From the NCBI RefSeq assembly GCF_016863535.1, contig NZ_BOPB01000005.1, positions 186,001-250,000 on the forward strand: a stretch of 64,000 nt of DNA, written 5' to 3'. The translations under genes were made by a program, and so were the position numbers. Below the pieces are notes generated by a model, which worked only from the letters and a program-made list of their open reading frames with translations, did no database searches and was not told where the DNA came from. Shown one piece after another: positions 1 to 8,816 of the stretch. The DNA is from Micromonospora lutea. Its GTDB lineage: Bacteria > Actinomycetota > Actinomycetes > Mycobacteriales > Micromonosporaceae. Each line of letters begins with the position of its first letter. The stretch's first letter is position 1.

Positions 1-739
1 CGATGTTGGAATTCTCGGGCAGGTACTCCTGCAACTGCGGGTCGAGCAGCCACGAGCCGCAGGCGAAGGCCGTGTAGCGCTCATCGGGGAAGTGGCGCGG
101 AAAGAACTCGCGAGCCTGCTCCAGCGAGGCGTCGATCGCCTCCGGGTCCATCGGCCCCGACTCGGGGATGTGCAGACTGATGGCGGTCTCGCCGCGATGG
201 TGTTGCAGCCGGCCCAGCTCGTAGACGCCGCCGCGCGCGTGAAGCGTCAGCCAGCTCTGCATCACCGACCAGCCCTCGCGGTTCATCCGCCGGTCGATCG
301 CGAGGTTGCGGCCAAGGTCGGCGAGGGTCACCCAGGAGACGCCGTCGGTGACACCGTGGTCGCGGTGGTACTTTCTGACCACGTCGACCAGGGCCAGGTA
401 CGCGTACACGTAGAGGTGCCGCCAGGCGGGACCTCGATCGCGGGGCAGCGCCGGACCGGGGGACAGCCACTCGTGGCCTCCGAGATCGGCGCGGACCAGG
501 GCGATCGAGCGGTCCAGCAGCCAGCGCAGCTCCGGCGTCCACAGGGTGGAGTCGTGGTCGGGCCAGCCGGCCATGATCTCGGCGGCGTCATCGGGGCGCA
601 CCGCGAGCCGGTCGAGCAGCGCGGGCGCGTCGGCCCTGGCGGGCAGCGGCGCCGACGGCTGGTCACCGGCGAGCCGGTGTACGCGGTCGACCTCCTCGAC
701 GGGTACTCCGAGGCGGGCGGCGATGTCGTCCAGATCCAC
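1..739 (-). CDS. GNAT-like N-acyltransferase (NAT_N/GNAT_C type), 3' end missing
   Basis: The gene runs off the left edge, so only the first ~246 residues are present. It begins at a GTG (739-737) with a TAAGG ribosome-binding site about 10 bases upstream. The N-terminal ~120 residues are helical and resemble the NAT_N domain. The later stretch HIPESGPMDPEAIDASL, then FFPRHFPDERY and SWLLDPQLQEYLPENSNI, is typical of the GNAT_C domain of actinobacterial acyltransferase domain-containing proteins. These presumably use acyl-CoA; the substrate is unknown. A strong hairpin separates it from the upstream gene on the same strand, so it is probably transcribed on its own. The family call is from recalled motifs. 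Confidence 0.75.
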   Translation of the reverse strand, partial: MDLDDIAARLGVPVEEVDRVHRLAGDQPSAPLPARADAPALLDRLAVRPDDAAEIMAGWPDHDSTLWTPELRWLLDRSIALVRADLGGHEWLSPGPALPRDRGPAWRHLYVYAYLALVDVVRKYHRDHGVTDGVSWVTLADLGRNLAIDRRMNREGWSVMQSWLTLHARGGVYELGRLQHHRGETAISLHIPESGPMDPEAIDASLEQAREFFPRHFPDERYTAFACGSWLLDPQLQEYLPENSNI

Positions 740-805
740 GCGGACGACCTTAGTGCGGCGCCCACGACCGTTACCGCCGCGGGTCGCCCTCACCCGGCGG
801 CCACG

Positions 806-838
806 CGGGTGGGCCCGGCGCGGCGCCGGGCCCACCCG
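806..838 (-). terminator. Perfect 16-bp hairpin terminator
   Basis: CGGGTGGGCCCGGCGC (806-821) and its exact reverse complement (823-838) are separated by one base, giving a very stable hairpin three bases beyond the stop codon of the CBM2 metalloprotease gene. It has no clear U-tract, as is common for actinobacterial terminators. Confidence 0.8.
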
Positions 839-840
839 GT

Positions 841-2082
841 TCAGTAGCCGTAGCGGCTCTTCAGGTGACGCCACCAGTCGCGGAACATCCAGGTGTCGAA
901 CTCGGTGATGGAGCTGGCGCTGCCGGCCTTCATGATGAAGCCGCCGACGCCGCTAGGGGTCCAGTCGTAGAAGTCGTCGAGGCCGAAGGTATGGCCGATC
1001 TCGTGCAGCAGAATGGTCATGTTCTCGGCGTTGAGGTTGTTCATGTAGTACTCGCGGCCCATGCGTTGACCCCAGTCACCGCCGGCGCCGCCGCCGAAGC
1101 CGTCGGTCAGCCACAGCGACTGGTCGTAGTGACGGGCCGCTCCGCCCGGACAGTTCGGGTACTGGCCGCCCTGGTTGAAGAAGCGACCGCACTCGGGGGC
1201 GCACTGCGGGGCGTTCTCCCTGATGTTGTTGACGTAGATGTCGACGGAGTTGTCCGTCCACTGCAACTGGTTACGGTCGCGTACCGCCCAGCCGACCACA
1301 CGGATCGGCACCTCCCGGTACGGCCAGGCGTTGTGGCCGACCATCAGGTCCATCCACTTCTTGTACTGGCGGGCGAGGGTGGCGTGGATCTGGTCGCGTT
1401 GGGCGGCGGTGACGGTGGCGCTGGAGTCCCACCGGACGCAGAAGTTGAGGTACCCGCGGTTGGCCATGACCTGGTCCCAGCCGTAGTTGCGGAAGCCGTA
1501 CGGGTTGCCGTTGTGGTAGGTCTGCTCGACGTGCTGCCACACCTGGTCGAGGGGGCTGACCAGGTGGGCCGGTGGGTTCCAGCCACTCGTCGGGGGCGGC
1601 GTGGTCGGCGGTGGGGTCGTGGGCGGTGGCGGCGCGGGCGTCGTCGGCGCCGGAGTGCCCGGCACGCCGGTGCAGGCCACGCCGTTGAGCGCGAAGGTGG
1701 TCGGCGCCGGGTTGCTGCCGCTCCACGAGGCGTTGAAGCCGAAGGAGGTGCCGGCCCCGGTGCCCAGCGCGCCGTTGTAGCCGGCGTTGGTGGCGGTGAC
1801 CCGACCGTCGGTCTGGGTCACGGTGGCGTTCCATGCCTGGCCGACCCGCTGCCCGGCGGTGTACGTCCAGGTCAGGGTCCAGCCGTCGATCGGATCACCG
1901 AGGTTGGTGATGGTGACGTCGGCGCCGAAGCCGCCCGACCACTGGTTGGTGATCCGGTAGTCGACCCGGCAGCCGGGCGCGGCCGCCTGTGCGCCGGTGA
2001 CCGCGAGTGCCGCGCCACCGACGGTGGCGAGCGTGGCGACGATCGCCACCGTGAGCCGAGTGCCTGTTCGTGAAGATCTCAT
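841..2082 (-). CDS. Secreted CBM2 metzincin-type zinc metalloprotease
   Basis: 413 residues. A signal peptide (about 1-34, ending AQA) precedes a CBM2 cellulose-binding module (about 36-135, with NQWSGGFGADVTITN and WNATVTQ), a Pro/Thr linker (about 140-168) and a protease domain. The zinc motif HEIGHTFGLDD starts at residue 360, which fits HExxHxxGxxD with Asp as third ligand (snapalysin-like). A probable Met-turn, FIMKAG, has its Met at about 384. GGAGG lies nine bases upstream of the ATG. The protease would be exported and held on cellulose. Its substrate is unknown; trimming of other secreted enzymes or attack on plant wall protein are possibilities. Confidence 0.85.
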   Translation of the reverse strand: MRSSRTGTRLTVAIVATLATVGGAALAVTGAQAAAPGCRVDYRITNQWSGGFGADVTITNLGDPIDGWTLTWTYTAGQRVGQAWNATVTQTDGRVTATNAGYNGALGTGAGTSFGFNASWSGSNPAPTTFALNGVACTGVPGTPAPTTPAPPPPTTPPPTTPPPTSGWNPPAHLVSPLDQVWQHVEQTYHNGNPYGFRNYGWDQVMANRGYLNFCVRWDSSATVTAAQRDQIHATLARQYKKWMDLMVGHNAWPYREVPIRVVGWAVRDRNQLQWTDNSVDIYVNNIRENAPQCAPECGRFFNQGGQYPNCPGGAARHYDQSLWLTDGFGGGAGGDWGQRMGREYYMNNLNAENMTILLHEIGHTFGLDDFYDWTPSGVGGFIMKAGSASSITEFDTWMFRDWWRHLKSRYGY

Positions 2083-2198
2083 CGATGGTCCTCCACTGCC
2101 GGGATCGTGGTCGGCCAGGGGTCACCACGACAACATATATAGAGACGCATCGATGTTAAAAGATAGATTGACTTCCATACAAACTAAATCGAGAGAGG
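2083..2198 (-). promoter_or_regulatory. AT-rich promoter region of the CBM2 metalloprotease
   Basis: About 70 bases (2130-2200) are markedly A+T rich compared with the surrounding DNA and contain a TATATA box on the minus strand (2141-2136), a candidate -10 element. No convincing -35 or perfect operator palindrome was found. The other half holds the 5' leader with GGAGG. Confidence 0.5.
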
Positions 2199-3950
2199 TC
2201 AGCGCCGCCAGGCCGACCAGAGTTCGGCGTACCGGCCGCCGGCCGCGACCAGCTCGTCCGGGGTGCCGATTTCGACGATCCGGCCGTGCGCCATCACGGC
2301 GATCCGGTCGCAGGTGTGCGCCTGGCTGAGCCGGTGCGCGACCACGACAGCGGTGCGACCCCGGATCAGTGCGGCGCTGGCCTGTTCGAGCTGCCGGGCA
2401 CCCGCGCTACCAGCCTCGGCGCTGGCCTCGTCGAGAACGACGATCGGTGGGTCGAGCAGGGCGATGCGGGCCAGCGCCACCTGCTGGGCCTGACCGGCCG
2501 TGAGCGGGTGCTCGCCGTCGCCGACCCGGGTCGACAGCCCGTCGGGCAGGGCGGTGACCCAATCGTCGGCGCCAACCAGCCGCAACGCAGCGTGCAGCTC
2601 CTCGTCGGAGGCGTCCGGCGCGGCCATCCGCAGGTCATCGGCGAGGGTGCCGGCGAAAACGTGCACCTCCTGGGTCACGACGCCGACGGTGCGGCGCAGG
2701 TCGACCGGATGCAACTCGCCGATCGGACGGCCAGCCAGCCATACCTCGCCCTCGGCGGCGGGGAAGACACCGCCGAGAATGGCCGCGAGCGTGGTCTTGC
2801 CGGCTCCGCTCTCGCCGACGATCGCCAACGACTCACCCTCGGCGATCTCGATCGAGACGTCCTGCACCACGGCGGGGCCGCCGGGATAGCGGTGCCACAC
2901 CGACTTGGCGGTGACGCCCGTCGGTAGCCACGCGGACGCCGGTCCGGCCGGTCGTGTCGCGGGTACGTCGAGCGTGGAGATGCCGACCAGCCGCGCGAGC
3001 GCCGCACCGGCCGACTGGATGTCGTTGAACGACATCAGCAGCAGACCGAGCGGGCCGAAGAGCCGGTGGAAGAGCAGCGCCGCGGCGGTGACGTCGCCGA
3101 CCGTGCTGTCGCCCGCGCGTACCAGCAGGAACCCGGTGAGCAGCACGGCGGTCAGGCCGAGCGCCTCCGCGTAGTTCATCGTGTTCGCGAACCAGAGGAA
3201 GCCGCGAACCGCTCGCAGTCGCGCAACGACGGCCTGCTGAGAGGCCTGCTCGACCCTTCGGCTCTGCCGTTCCTGCATGCCGTACGCGTGCACCGTCCGG
3301 GCACCGGTGAAGGTCGTCAACAGGCTCTGCGTCCGCACCGCCGCGGCTTCCCGCTCGGCGGCGTACAGCCGTTTCGCCTGCGGCACGAAACGGCGCAGGC
3401 TCATGACGTACACCGGGAAGACGACCAGGAACGCGACGGCGATGCGCCAGTCGAGCGTCGCGAAACCGGCGAACGTGATGACGACGGTGACCAGTGCGGT
3501 GAAGATTCCGGCCGCCAGCCGCACCGAGTCGGTCACCCGCTCCACGTCCTCGGTGACCCGTGAGGCCACGTCGCCGGACCCGGCGCTCTCCAGCCGTGCC
3601 GCGTCCATCCGCAGCGCCCGGTCGAGCACCTCCTCGCGCAGATCGGCGCAGGCACGCATGCCCCACTCGGTGACCAGCCAGTTGGCGGCCCCGGTGAGGG
3701 CCGCGGCGACCAGGCCCGCGCCGAGGATCAGCCCCGAGGTGAGCAGCAGCGATCCGACGGTGCCACCGGCCACCACAAGGTCGACCAGCCGGCCGAGCAG
3801 GATCGGCACGACGACGGCCGCGACGCTCGCCGCCGTCGCCGCCGCCACCGAGGTCCAAGCGAGCAGCGGGTAGCGCCGCAGGGCACGCCAGAAGGCGGTG
3901 AGGGTCGTCCGCCCGGTCGCGACCGGCAGGATCGAGGCGTTGGGCGTCAT
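2199..3950 (-). CDS. ABC exporter half-transporter with intact ATPase site
   Basis: 583 residues. An ABC exporter membrane domain (about 25-310, six predicted helices) is fused to an ATPase domain. Walker A is GESGAGKTT (Lys at about 385), the signature is a variant LTAGQ, and Walker B is VVLDEAS with the catalytic Glu. The ATG overlaps the stop of the upstream half-transporter (ATGA), so the two are translationally coupled and probably form a heterodimer in which this subunit supplies the normal catalytic site. The upstream iron-box-like site suggests a siderophore or iron-related substrate. IrtAB-type siderophore importers also have this fold, so direction of transport is open. Confidence 0.85.
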   Translation of the reverse strand: MTPNASILPVATGRTTLTAFWRALRRYPLLAWTSVAAATAASVAAVVVPILLGRLVDLVVAGGTVGSLLLTSGLILGAGLVAAALTGAANWLVTEWGMRACADLREEVLDRALRMDAARLESAGSGDVASRVTEDVERVTDSVRLAAGIFTALVTVVITFAGFATLDWRIAVAFLVVFPVYVMSLRRFVPQAKRLYAAEREAAAVRTQSLLTTFTGARTVHAYGMQERQSRRVEQASQQAVVARLRAVRGFLWFANTMNYAEALGLTAVLLTGFLLVRAGDSTVGDVTAAALLFHRLFGPLGLLLMSFNDIQSAGAALARLVGISTLDVPATRPAGPASAWLPTGVTAKSVWHRYPGGPAVVQDVSIEIAEGESLAIVGESGAGKTTLAAILGGVFPAAEGEVWLAGRPIGELHPVDLRRTVGVVTQEVHVFAGTLADDLRMAAPDASDEELHAALRLVGADDWVTALPDGLSTRVGDGEHPLTAGQAQQVALARIALLDPPIVVLDEASAEAGSAGARQLEQASAALIRGRTAVVVAHRLSQAHTCDRIAVMAHGRIVEIGTPDELVAAGGRYAELWSAWRR

Positions 3951-5623
3951 CGCAGCACCACCTCCGCGTACGACCAGTCGGCGAGCAGGTCGCGGTGACG
4001 TCCGACGGCCGCCGCTCGACCATCGCGGAGGAAGACGACCCGGTCGCACCGGTCGAGCAGCGGTGCGCTGGTGGTCACCAGTACGGTCGCCCGGCCGTCG
4101 CCGGTCCGGTGGGCGCGGATGCCCTCGGCGATGGCGTGCTCGGTGACCGCGTCGATCGCCGTGGTCGGGTCGCGGAAGACGGTGACCGGGCGATCGGCCA
4201 GCAGCGCGCGGGTCAGGGCGAGTCGCTGCCGCTGGCCACCGGAGAGGTTCAGTCCGTGGTCCACGAGTTCGCGGTCGAAGCCGCCCTCGTCGGCGAGCAG
4301 GTCACCGACGGAAGCCGAGGCCATGGCGGTGCGCAGGGCCTCGTCGTCCCGGTCGTCGTCGGTCTGGAGCGCCTCGCGCAAGGTGGTGCCGAACAGGTCG
4401 ACTCCGTGTGGTTCGACCAGCACGGTCCGGCGCAACGAGGCGAGGTCCAACTCCCGCATCGGGGCGCCGGCCAGCCGCACCTCGCCCCGGTCCGGCGATC
4501 GCGCGCCCGCGAGCAGTTCGGTGACGGTGTCGGCGGTGCCGGTCTCCCCGGTGACGATGCCGAGCAGCTCACCGGGGATCACGGCGAGATCGACGCCGTC
4601 CAGGCCCGGCGCGTGCACCGCGTCGAGCGTCAACGTCCCCGGCAGGGCCGTCCGCGTCCCGGACGGAACCCGCTCCGGGGCGGCGAGCACCTCGGCCACG
4701 CGGGTCGCGCTGGCCCGTGCCGTCGCCAGTCGGAAGACGCAGTCGGCGAGATTGAGCACCGGATCGCTGAGGAACGTGGCCAGCCCGACGATCGTGATGA
4801 GCTGTCCGACCGTGATCCGCCCTTCCAGGGCGAACCAGCCGGCCAGGGCAGCCACCGCGGTGATCAGCAGGCCGGTGGTGAAGGTGGACGCACCGATGAA
4901 CGTGGCACCGGCCTTGACCGTGCCGATGCCGGCGCGTAGCGACGTCCGGCTGGCCGTGCGGTAACGGCCGACGGCCTCGTCGACGCCACCGAATCCGCGC
5001 AGCGGTCGGAGCCCCCGCAGCAGGTCCGACGCCGTGGCGGCGGCCCGGCCGACCGCCTGCTGCTGCGCCGACGTGCGGCGGCCCACGACCGGCCCGAGCG
5101 CGTTGAGCGCGAGCACCAGGATCGGCACGCCCACCACCAGACCGAGCCCGAGCGACCAGTCGATCCGCAGCAGCACAACTGCCGACACCGTCAGGCCGAT
5201 GAGCGCACTCACGCCCCGGGTGCCCAGTTCGAGCAGTTCCGCGGCGGACTGGGTGTCGGAGGTCGCGATCGAGAGCAATTCTCCGCTCTGGCGTGTGGTC
5301 CGGATACCCTGACCGCCGACCACGCGTCGGACCACCCGCATCCGCAACTCGTGGGACTCCTGGGTGACCGCCCGGGACAGGAACCAGAAGCCTGACCGCC
5401 AGCCCATGGTGAGGGCGGTGAACAGCGCGAAGATGCCGAGAACGGACCAGGCCATGGCCGAGGTCGAGCCGGTTCCGACGGCCTGGTCGATGACCAGGCC
5501 GATGGCCACCGGGACGAGGGCCTCGCACACCTGATGCAGTGACCAGAACGCGGCGCACAGGGCGGTGTCGCGTCGCTGCCGCCAGAACATCCGGCGGATC
5601 AGTCGCCCCGTGGTCTGTGTCAT
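3947..5623 (-). CDS. ABC exporter half-transporter with degenerate ATPase site
   Basis: 558 residues with an exporter-type membrane domain (about 15-300) followed by an ATPase domain. The Walker A region reads GIVTGETGTADT (about residue 360), lacking the Lys-Ser/Thr needed for ATP hydrolysis. Walker B reads VTVFRDPTTA, where the usual DEPT glutamate is absent. The signature LSGGQRQR is intact. This is the asymmetric pattern of heterodimeric ABC exporters, where one composite site is non-catalytic. It is the first gene of a two-gene operon and starts 25 bases downstream of an iron-box-like sequence. Confidence 0.87.
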   Translation of the reverse strand: MTQTTGRLIRRMFWRQRRDTALCAAFWSLHQVCEALVPVAIGLVIDQAVGTGSTSAMAWSVLGIFALFTALTMGWRSGFWFLSRAVTQESHELRMRVVRRVVGGQGIRTTRQSGELLSIATSDTQSAAELLELGTRGVSALIGLTVSAVVLLRIDWSLGLGLVVGVPILVLALNALGPVVGRRTSAQQQAVGRAAATASDLLRGLRPLRGFGGVDEAVGRYRTASRTSLRAGIGTVKAGATFIGASTFTTGLLITAVAALAGWFALEGRITVGQLITIVGLATFLSDPVLNLADCVFRLATARASATRVAEVLAAPERVPSGTRTALPGTLTLDAVHAPGLDGVDLAVIPGELLGIVTGETGTADTVTELLAGARSPDRGEVRLAGAPMRELDLASLRRTVLVEPHGVDLFGTTLREALQTDDDRDDEALRTAMASASVGDLLADEGGFDRELVDHGLNLSGGQRQRLALTRALLADRPVTVFRDPTTAIDAVTEHAIAEGIRAHRTGDGRATVLVTTSAPLLDRCDRVVFLRDGRAAAVGRHRDLLADWSYAEVVLR

Positions 5624-5645
5624 GCCCCCGCCTCACGTCCCGAGA

Positions 5646-5666
5646 AGTTAGGGCAGGCTAACCCGC
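5646..5666 (-). promoter_or_regulatory. Iron-box-like operator (DtxR/IdeR/DmdR type)
   Basis: TTAGGGCAGGCTAACC (5648-5663) matches the actinobacterial iron-box core TTAGGTTAGGCTAACC at all but two positions and keeps the dyad TTAG/CTAA. It lies 25-41 bases upstream of the first ABC half-transporter ATG, where a repressor would block transcription. The consensus is recalled from the DtxR/IdeR family; binding is inferred. Confidence 0.6.
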
Positions 5667-5826
5667 TCTCCTCGCGGAACGCCATTCGCGGTGCGCCGTG
5701 GTCAGGCTCGGCCGCGAGCCAGCCCACCGAGACGGGGCCGCCCGGCACCAGAGCAACAGTGGTCTGGTGCCGGGCACTTCCGCCCCGACGGCGGCAGCGT
5801 GGCGGGCAGCGGCCCAGGGGTCTCGG

Positions 5827-7995
5827 TCAGTTGGCCGTGCAGGTTGGCGTCGGTGTGCCGGGCGTGCCGGTGGCGGAGCCGAGGAAGCCGAACGTGGTGC
5901 TGGCACCCGCGGCGAGGCTGCCGTTGTAGCTGACGTTGCGGGCGGTCACGGTCGAACCCTGGCTGGTGACTGTCGCGTTCCAGGCCTGGGTGACCGCCTG
6001 GCCGGCCGGGTACGTCCAGGTGACCGTCCAGCCGCGGATCGCGGAGCCACCTGCGGTGACCCGCACCTCGCCCTGGAAGCCACCGGACCACTGGTTTGTC
6101 ACCGTGTAGGTCGCGGTGCATCCGCTTCCGGTCGGCGGCGGCGTGGTCGGCGGGGGAACGGTGGGTGGCGGCGTGGTCGGCGGGGGCGTGGTGGGCGGGG
6201 GCGTGGTCGGTGGCGGCGTGGTCGGTGGCGGCGTGGTCGGCGGGGGAGTCGTCGATCCACCCCAGCCGGCCGTGGAGTCGAGCCAGGCCGCGCGGCGCAG
6301 CATCCAGTCCCGCATGAACTGGACCTGCCCCTGCCAGGTCGGCGAGGTCGGCGTGATGAAGGGCCCGACCATCCGGGTGCTCAGGTTGGGCCAGCGCTGG
6401 AAGTTGCGCTGCGCGGCGGCGGTCAGCGGTGTGCTGAGGGTGTTGATGCGGGACTGCAACGAGGCGTCGGAGAGCAGGCCACGGCGCAACGTCTGCCACC
6501 GCAGCCGTACCTCGTTGACGAAGGCCGGGTCGCGCATCAACTGCGTGTACCAGTCGTTGGCCAGCGGTTGGCGGATCTGTTGGTACTGCCAGCCGGCGGT
6601 CTGGTCGTTCTGGAAGAAGCCGCCCACCCCGAAGCTGAGGTCGTAGTCCCAGAGCGGACCAGCGAAGATCTTGGTGTCGCGGTCCTTGTAGAAGTACGCG
6701 CTGCGGATGTACGAATCCATCTCCCGGCTCAGTTCGTTGATGATGAGCTGGTCGATGAAGGAACCCACGTCGATGTACGCCCGGTAACCGCTGACCGGAT
6801 CGGCGAAGTTCGGTGCCCGGAGCACGTTGTGGAACTCCTGGATGTGGTTGCGCAACCAGTCACGCTGCTCGGGTTGCAGCGGCGACGGATCGGCCACCTC
6901 AAGGTAGTTCCAGCAGCTCGCCGCCGGCCCGGTGCAGGGCAGCGTGGGCTCCTCGGCAGCCATCCACTCGAACTTCCAGATGTAGCCGCCGGTGATCCTG
7001 GGCAGGGTCAGGTCGTCGGAGCGCAACTTCTTGAGGTCGAGACGGTTCTTGGAGTTCTTGATCGTCTCGACGATCATGTAGACACCCATGTAGTCGTCGG
7101 ACCCGACCGGGCCGGCGTCGGTGTTCAGGTAGAACTCCGCGAAGGCGTACCGGGGCGCCGGCAGGCCCATCTGCCGCCCCAGGTCGTAAACGAACGCGTC
7201 GCGAATCAGGGACTTGTCGCTGAACGGCCCGCGCAGCACCCAGTCGGAGTCGGCCGGCATGCCGAGCACCGGGTAGTCGGCGTCATCGTCATCGTTGTCC
7301 CAGAACTCGAGGCGGAACGGCGTCTTGTCGAACATCGCCGACGACTGTCCGCGCAGCCGGAACCCGGCCCGGGTGGCCACGGCGGGTGCGGTCGCCAGCG
7401 AGGTGCTCCCGCCATTCGGTTCGAAGATCATTGTGCTGGCGTCGAGGTACTCCTCCCGGCCAGGCCGGCCGGCGCCGTACGAGTCGATCAGGATGACCGG
7501 CAGGTCATGTGCGTTGCTGGTGTTGCGGGCGACGTACATGGCGGTGCCAGGTGCGCCCGAGGCGGTCTGTCCGACGAATGCCTGGGCCCGCAGCTCCGTC
7601 GTACGCGTGAACCGCAACGCCGATCCGGAGTAGAGCGGTGACTGCGCGTTCGGCAGGCTTCCGTTGGTGGTGTAGCGGATCTGGGCGCCGCTGACGGTGG
7701 TGGTCAGCGAGACCGAGACCTCGCCGGAGAAGGTGCCACTCGGTACGGAGAAGCCGATGTCGCCGACCAGGTCCTCGGCGGCAGCCGCGGCCGCCGCAGC
7801 GTCCGCAGCGGTGTTGGAACCAGCGGTCCGGTCGACCTGGCTGCTGGAACTGGTGGACGTGTCGGCGATGGGTTCCGCACCAGCCGGTGCCGGCGACGGG
7901 ACGAGAATCCCGGCGACCAGCACGGCGACGGCCGCGATCCCCGCGATGCGCAGGGTTGCCGCCGAGGTGTCGGCGCTGCGGTCGGTCAGACGCAC
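5827..7995 (-). CDS. Secreted CotH-family kinase with C-terminal CBM2
   Basis: 722 residues, starting at GTG 7995 behind a perfect AGGAGG. Order: signal peptide (about 1-40), Ala-rich stretch, a chitobiase/FN3-like domain (about 95-165, with RYTTNGSLP), a CotH kinase domain (about 185-600), a Pro/Thr linker of about eight PPPTT units and a CBM2 (last ~95 residues, NQWSGGFQGEV). CotH features include FRLEFWDND, DWVLRGPFSDKSLIRD and the metal-binding loop WDYDLSFG. CotH proteins are atypical protein kinases known from spore coats. Here the kinase would be exported and bound to cellulose. Its start overlaps the upstream VTC gene by 10 bases, which implies an operon with VTC and DUF4956. Confidence 0.88.
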   Translation of the reverse strand: MRLTDRSADTSAATLRIAGIAAVAVLVAGILVPSPAPAGAEPIADTSTSSSSQVDRTAGSNTAADAAAAAAAAEDLVGDIGFSVPSGTFSGEVSVSLTTTVSGAQIRYTTNGSLPNAQSPLYSGSALRFTRTTELRAQAFVGQTASGAPGTAMYVARNTSNAHDLPVILIDSYGAGRPGREEYLDASTMIFEPNGGSTSLATAPAVATRAGFRLRGQSSAMFDKTPFRLEFWDNDDDDADYPVLGMPADSDWVLRGPFSDKSLIRDAFVYDLGRQMGLPAPRYAFAEFYLNTDAGPVGSDDYMGVYMIVETIKNSKNRLDLKKLRSDDLTLPRITGGYIWKFEWMAAEEPTLPCTGPAASCWNYLEVADPSPLQPEQRDWLRNHIQEFHNVLRAPNFADPVSGYRAYIDVGSFIDQLIINELSREMDSYIRSAYFYKDRDTKIFAGPLWDYDLSFGVGGFFQNDQTAGWQYQQIRQPLANDWYTQLMRDPAFVNEVRLRWQTLRRGLLSDASLQSRINTLSTPLTAAAQRNFQRWPNLSTRMVGPFITPTSPTWQGQVQFMRDWMLRRAAWLDSTAGWGGSTTPPPTTPPPTTPPPTTPPPTTPPPTTPPPTVPPPTTPPPTGSGCTATYTVTNQWSGGFQGEVRVTAGGSAIRGWTVTWTYPAGQAVTQAWNATVTSQGSTVTARNVSYNGSLAAGASTTFGFLGSATGTPGTPTPTCTAN
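6131..6250 (-). repeat. 15-bp minisatellite encoding the CotH linker
   Basis: About eight tandem, slightly diverged 15-bp units encode the PPPTT repeats between the CotH and CBM2 domains. Such repeats vary in number by slippage without breaking the frame, so linker length may differ between strains. Confidence 0.8.
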
Positions 7996-8816
7996 GATGC
8001 CTCCTGAACGGGACGGTGGGTGGTGGCGGTCGGTGCCGTGCCCACCGACGGAGTGGTGCGAAAATGGCGGCGCAGGGTCCGGCGCCAGGGGGCGTCCGGC
8101 AGGTCTGGACGCAGCGCGGCCAGGCCTGTCGCGTACTTGGATATGCGGGCGGGCCGCAGCCCGCGTTGCCACAGCACCCGGTCGGCGGGCGATGCGGCGG
8201 CGCTGGTCTTGGTCTCGACCACGGCGAGGTCGGGCAGGTGCAGTGAGGTGTCTCCGGCCTGCCAGGCGAGCCCGGTGTCGATGGTGACCCGGCTGGCGGT
8301 CGCCGGCAGCAGCAGCGTGGCTCGCCGGTAGGTGGTGACCAGCACCGGATCGAGCACGCTGCCGGCGGGTGGGCAGATCGCCTCCCGCATCAGCGCCTCG
8401 TCGACGAAGTCCCGGCCGGGGCCGACGGTCGTGCGGTCGCGCGGATCGTACGGCAACCGGTGCTTGGTGATGCTGTCCCGTGCCCCGCTGATCTTGACTT
8501 CGAGCCAGCACTGGGCCGAGTCGAGGTAGGTGCGGGTGCGCACCTTGAAGCGGCGTCGCCGCCGGTAGGCCGCACAGTGGTAGCTGACCAGCCGCGCCGT
8601 GTCGAAGTACACCGACTCGTACCGGAAGCTCCGCGCACCGTCGATCTCCAGCACCCGGGCGTGCGGGGTGAGCTGGTCCAACAGGTGTGGCAGCCGGTCG
8701 ACTGGGACGAGGTACTTGCGGTCCACCCTGGTTTGCAGCGCGGCCCGGTCGATGAGCTCGGCCAGCCCGATGGTGTCCATGCCCGCCAGCGCCGTGGTGA
8801 TCTGTTGGTTGCTCAT
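7986..8816 (-). CDS. VTC-domain polyphosphate polymerase
   Basis: 276 residues. The sequence has the hallmarks of the VTC (vacuolar transporter chaperone) catalytic tunnel domain: RVDRKYLVP near the N terminus, RYESVYFDT, RRRRRFKVRTRTY, WLEVKIS and a late VVETKTS. In yeast Vtc4 the equivalent basic residues bind ATP and growing polyphosphate and the glutamates bind metal. No membrane helix is visible, so it should act at the inner face of the membrane with its DUF4956 partner. The ATG overlaps the DUF4956 stop by one base (TGATG), and its own end overlaps the CotH start by 10 bases. Activity is inferred from the family. Confidence 0.85.
   Translation of the reverse strand: MSNQQITTALAGMDTIGLAELIDRAALQTRVDRKYLVPVDRLPHLLDQLTPHARVLEIDGARSFRYESVYFDTARLVSYHCAAYRRRRRFKVRTRTYLDSAQCWLEVKISGARDSITKHRLPYDPRDRTTVGPGRDFVDEALMREAICPPAGSVLDPVLVTTYRRATLLLPATASRVTIDTGLAWQAGDTSLHLPDLAVVETKTSAAASPADRVLWQRGLRPARISKYATGLAALRPDLPDAPWRRTLRRHFRTTPSVGTAPTATTHRPVQEASCV

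Noticed and set aside
2149..2159. ATCGATGTTAA shared with 58833-58843 as a possible common operator
   Set aside because: Eleven bases without dyad extension at the first site and with no functional relation between the neighbouring genes; likely chance in A+T-rich promoter DNA.
5698..7641. Long open frame antisense to the CotH kinase gene
   Set aside because: Arg/Gly/Val-rich translation, no ribosome-binding site, and the opposite strand encodes clear CotH and CBM2 motifs. It is a high-GC shadow.
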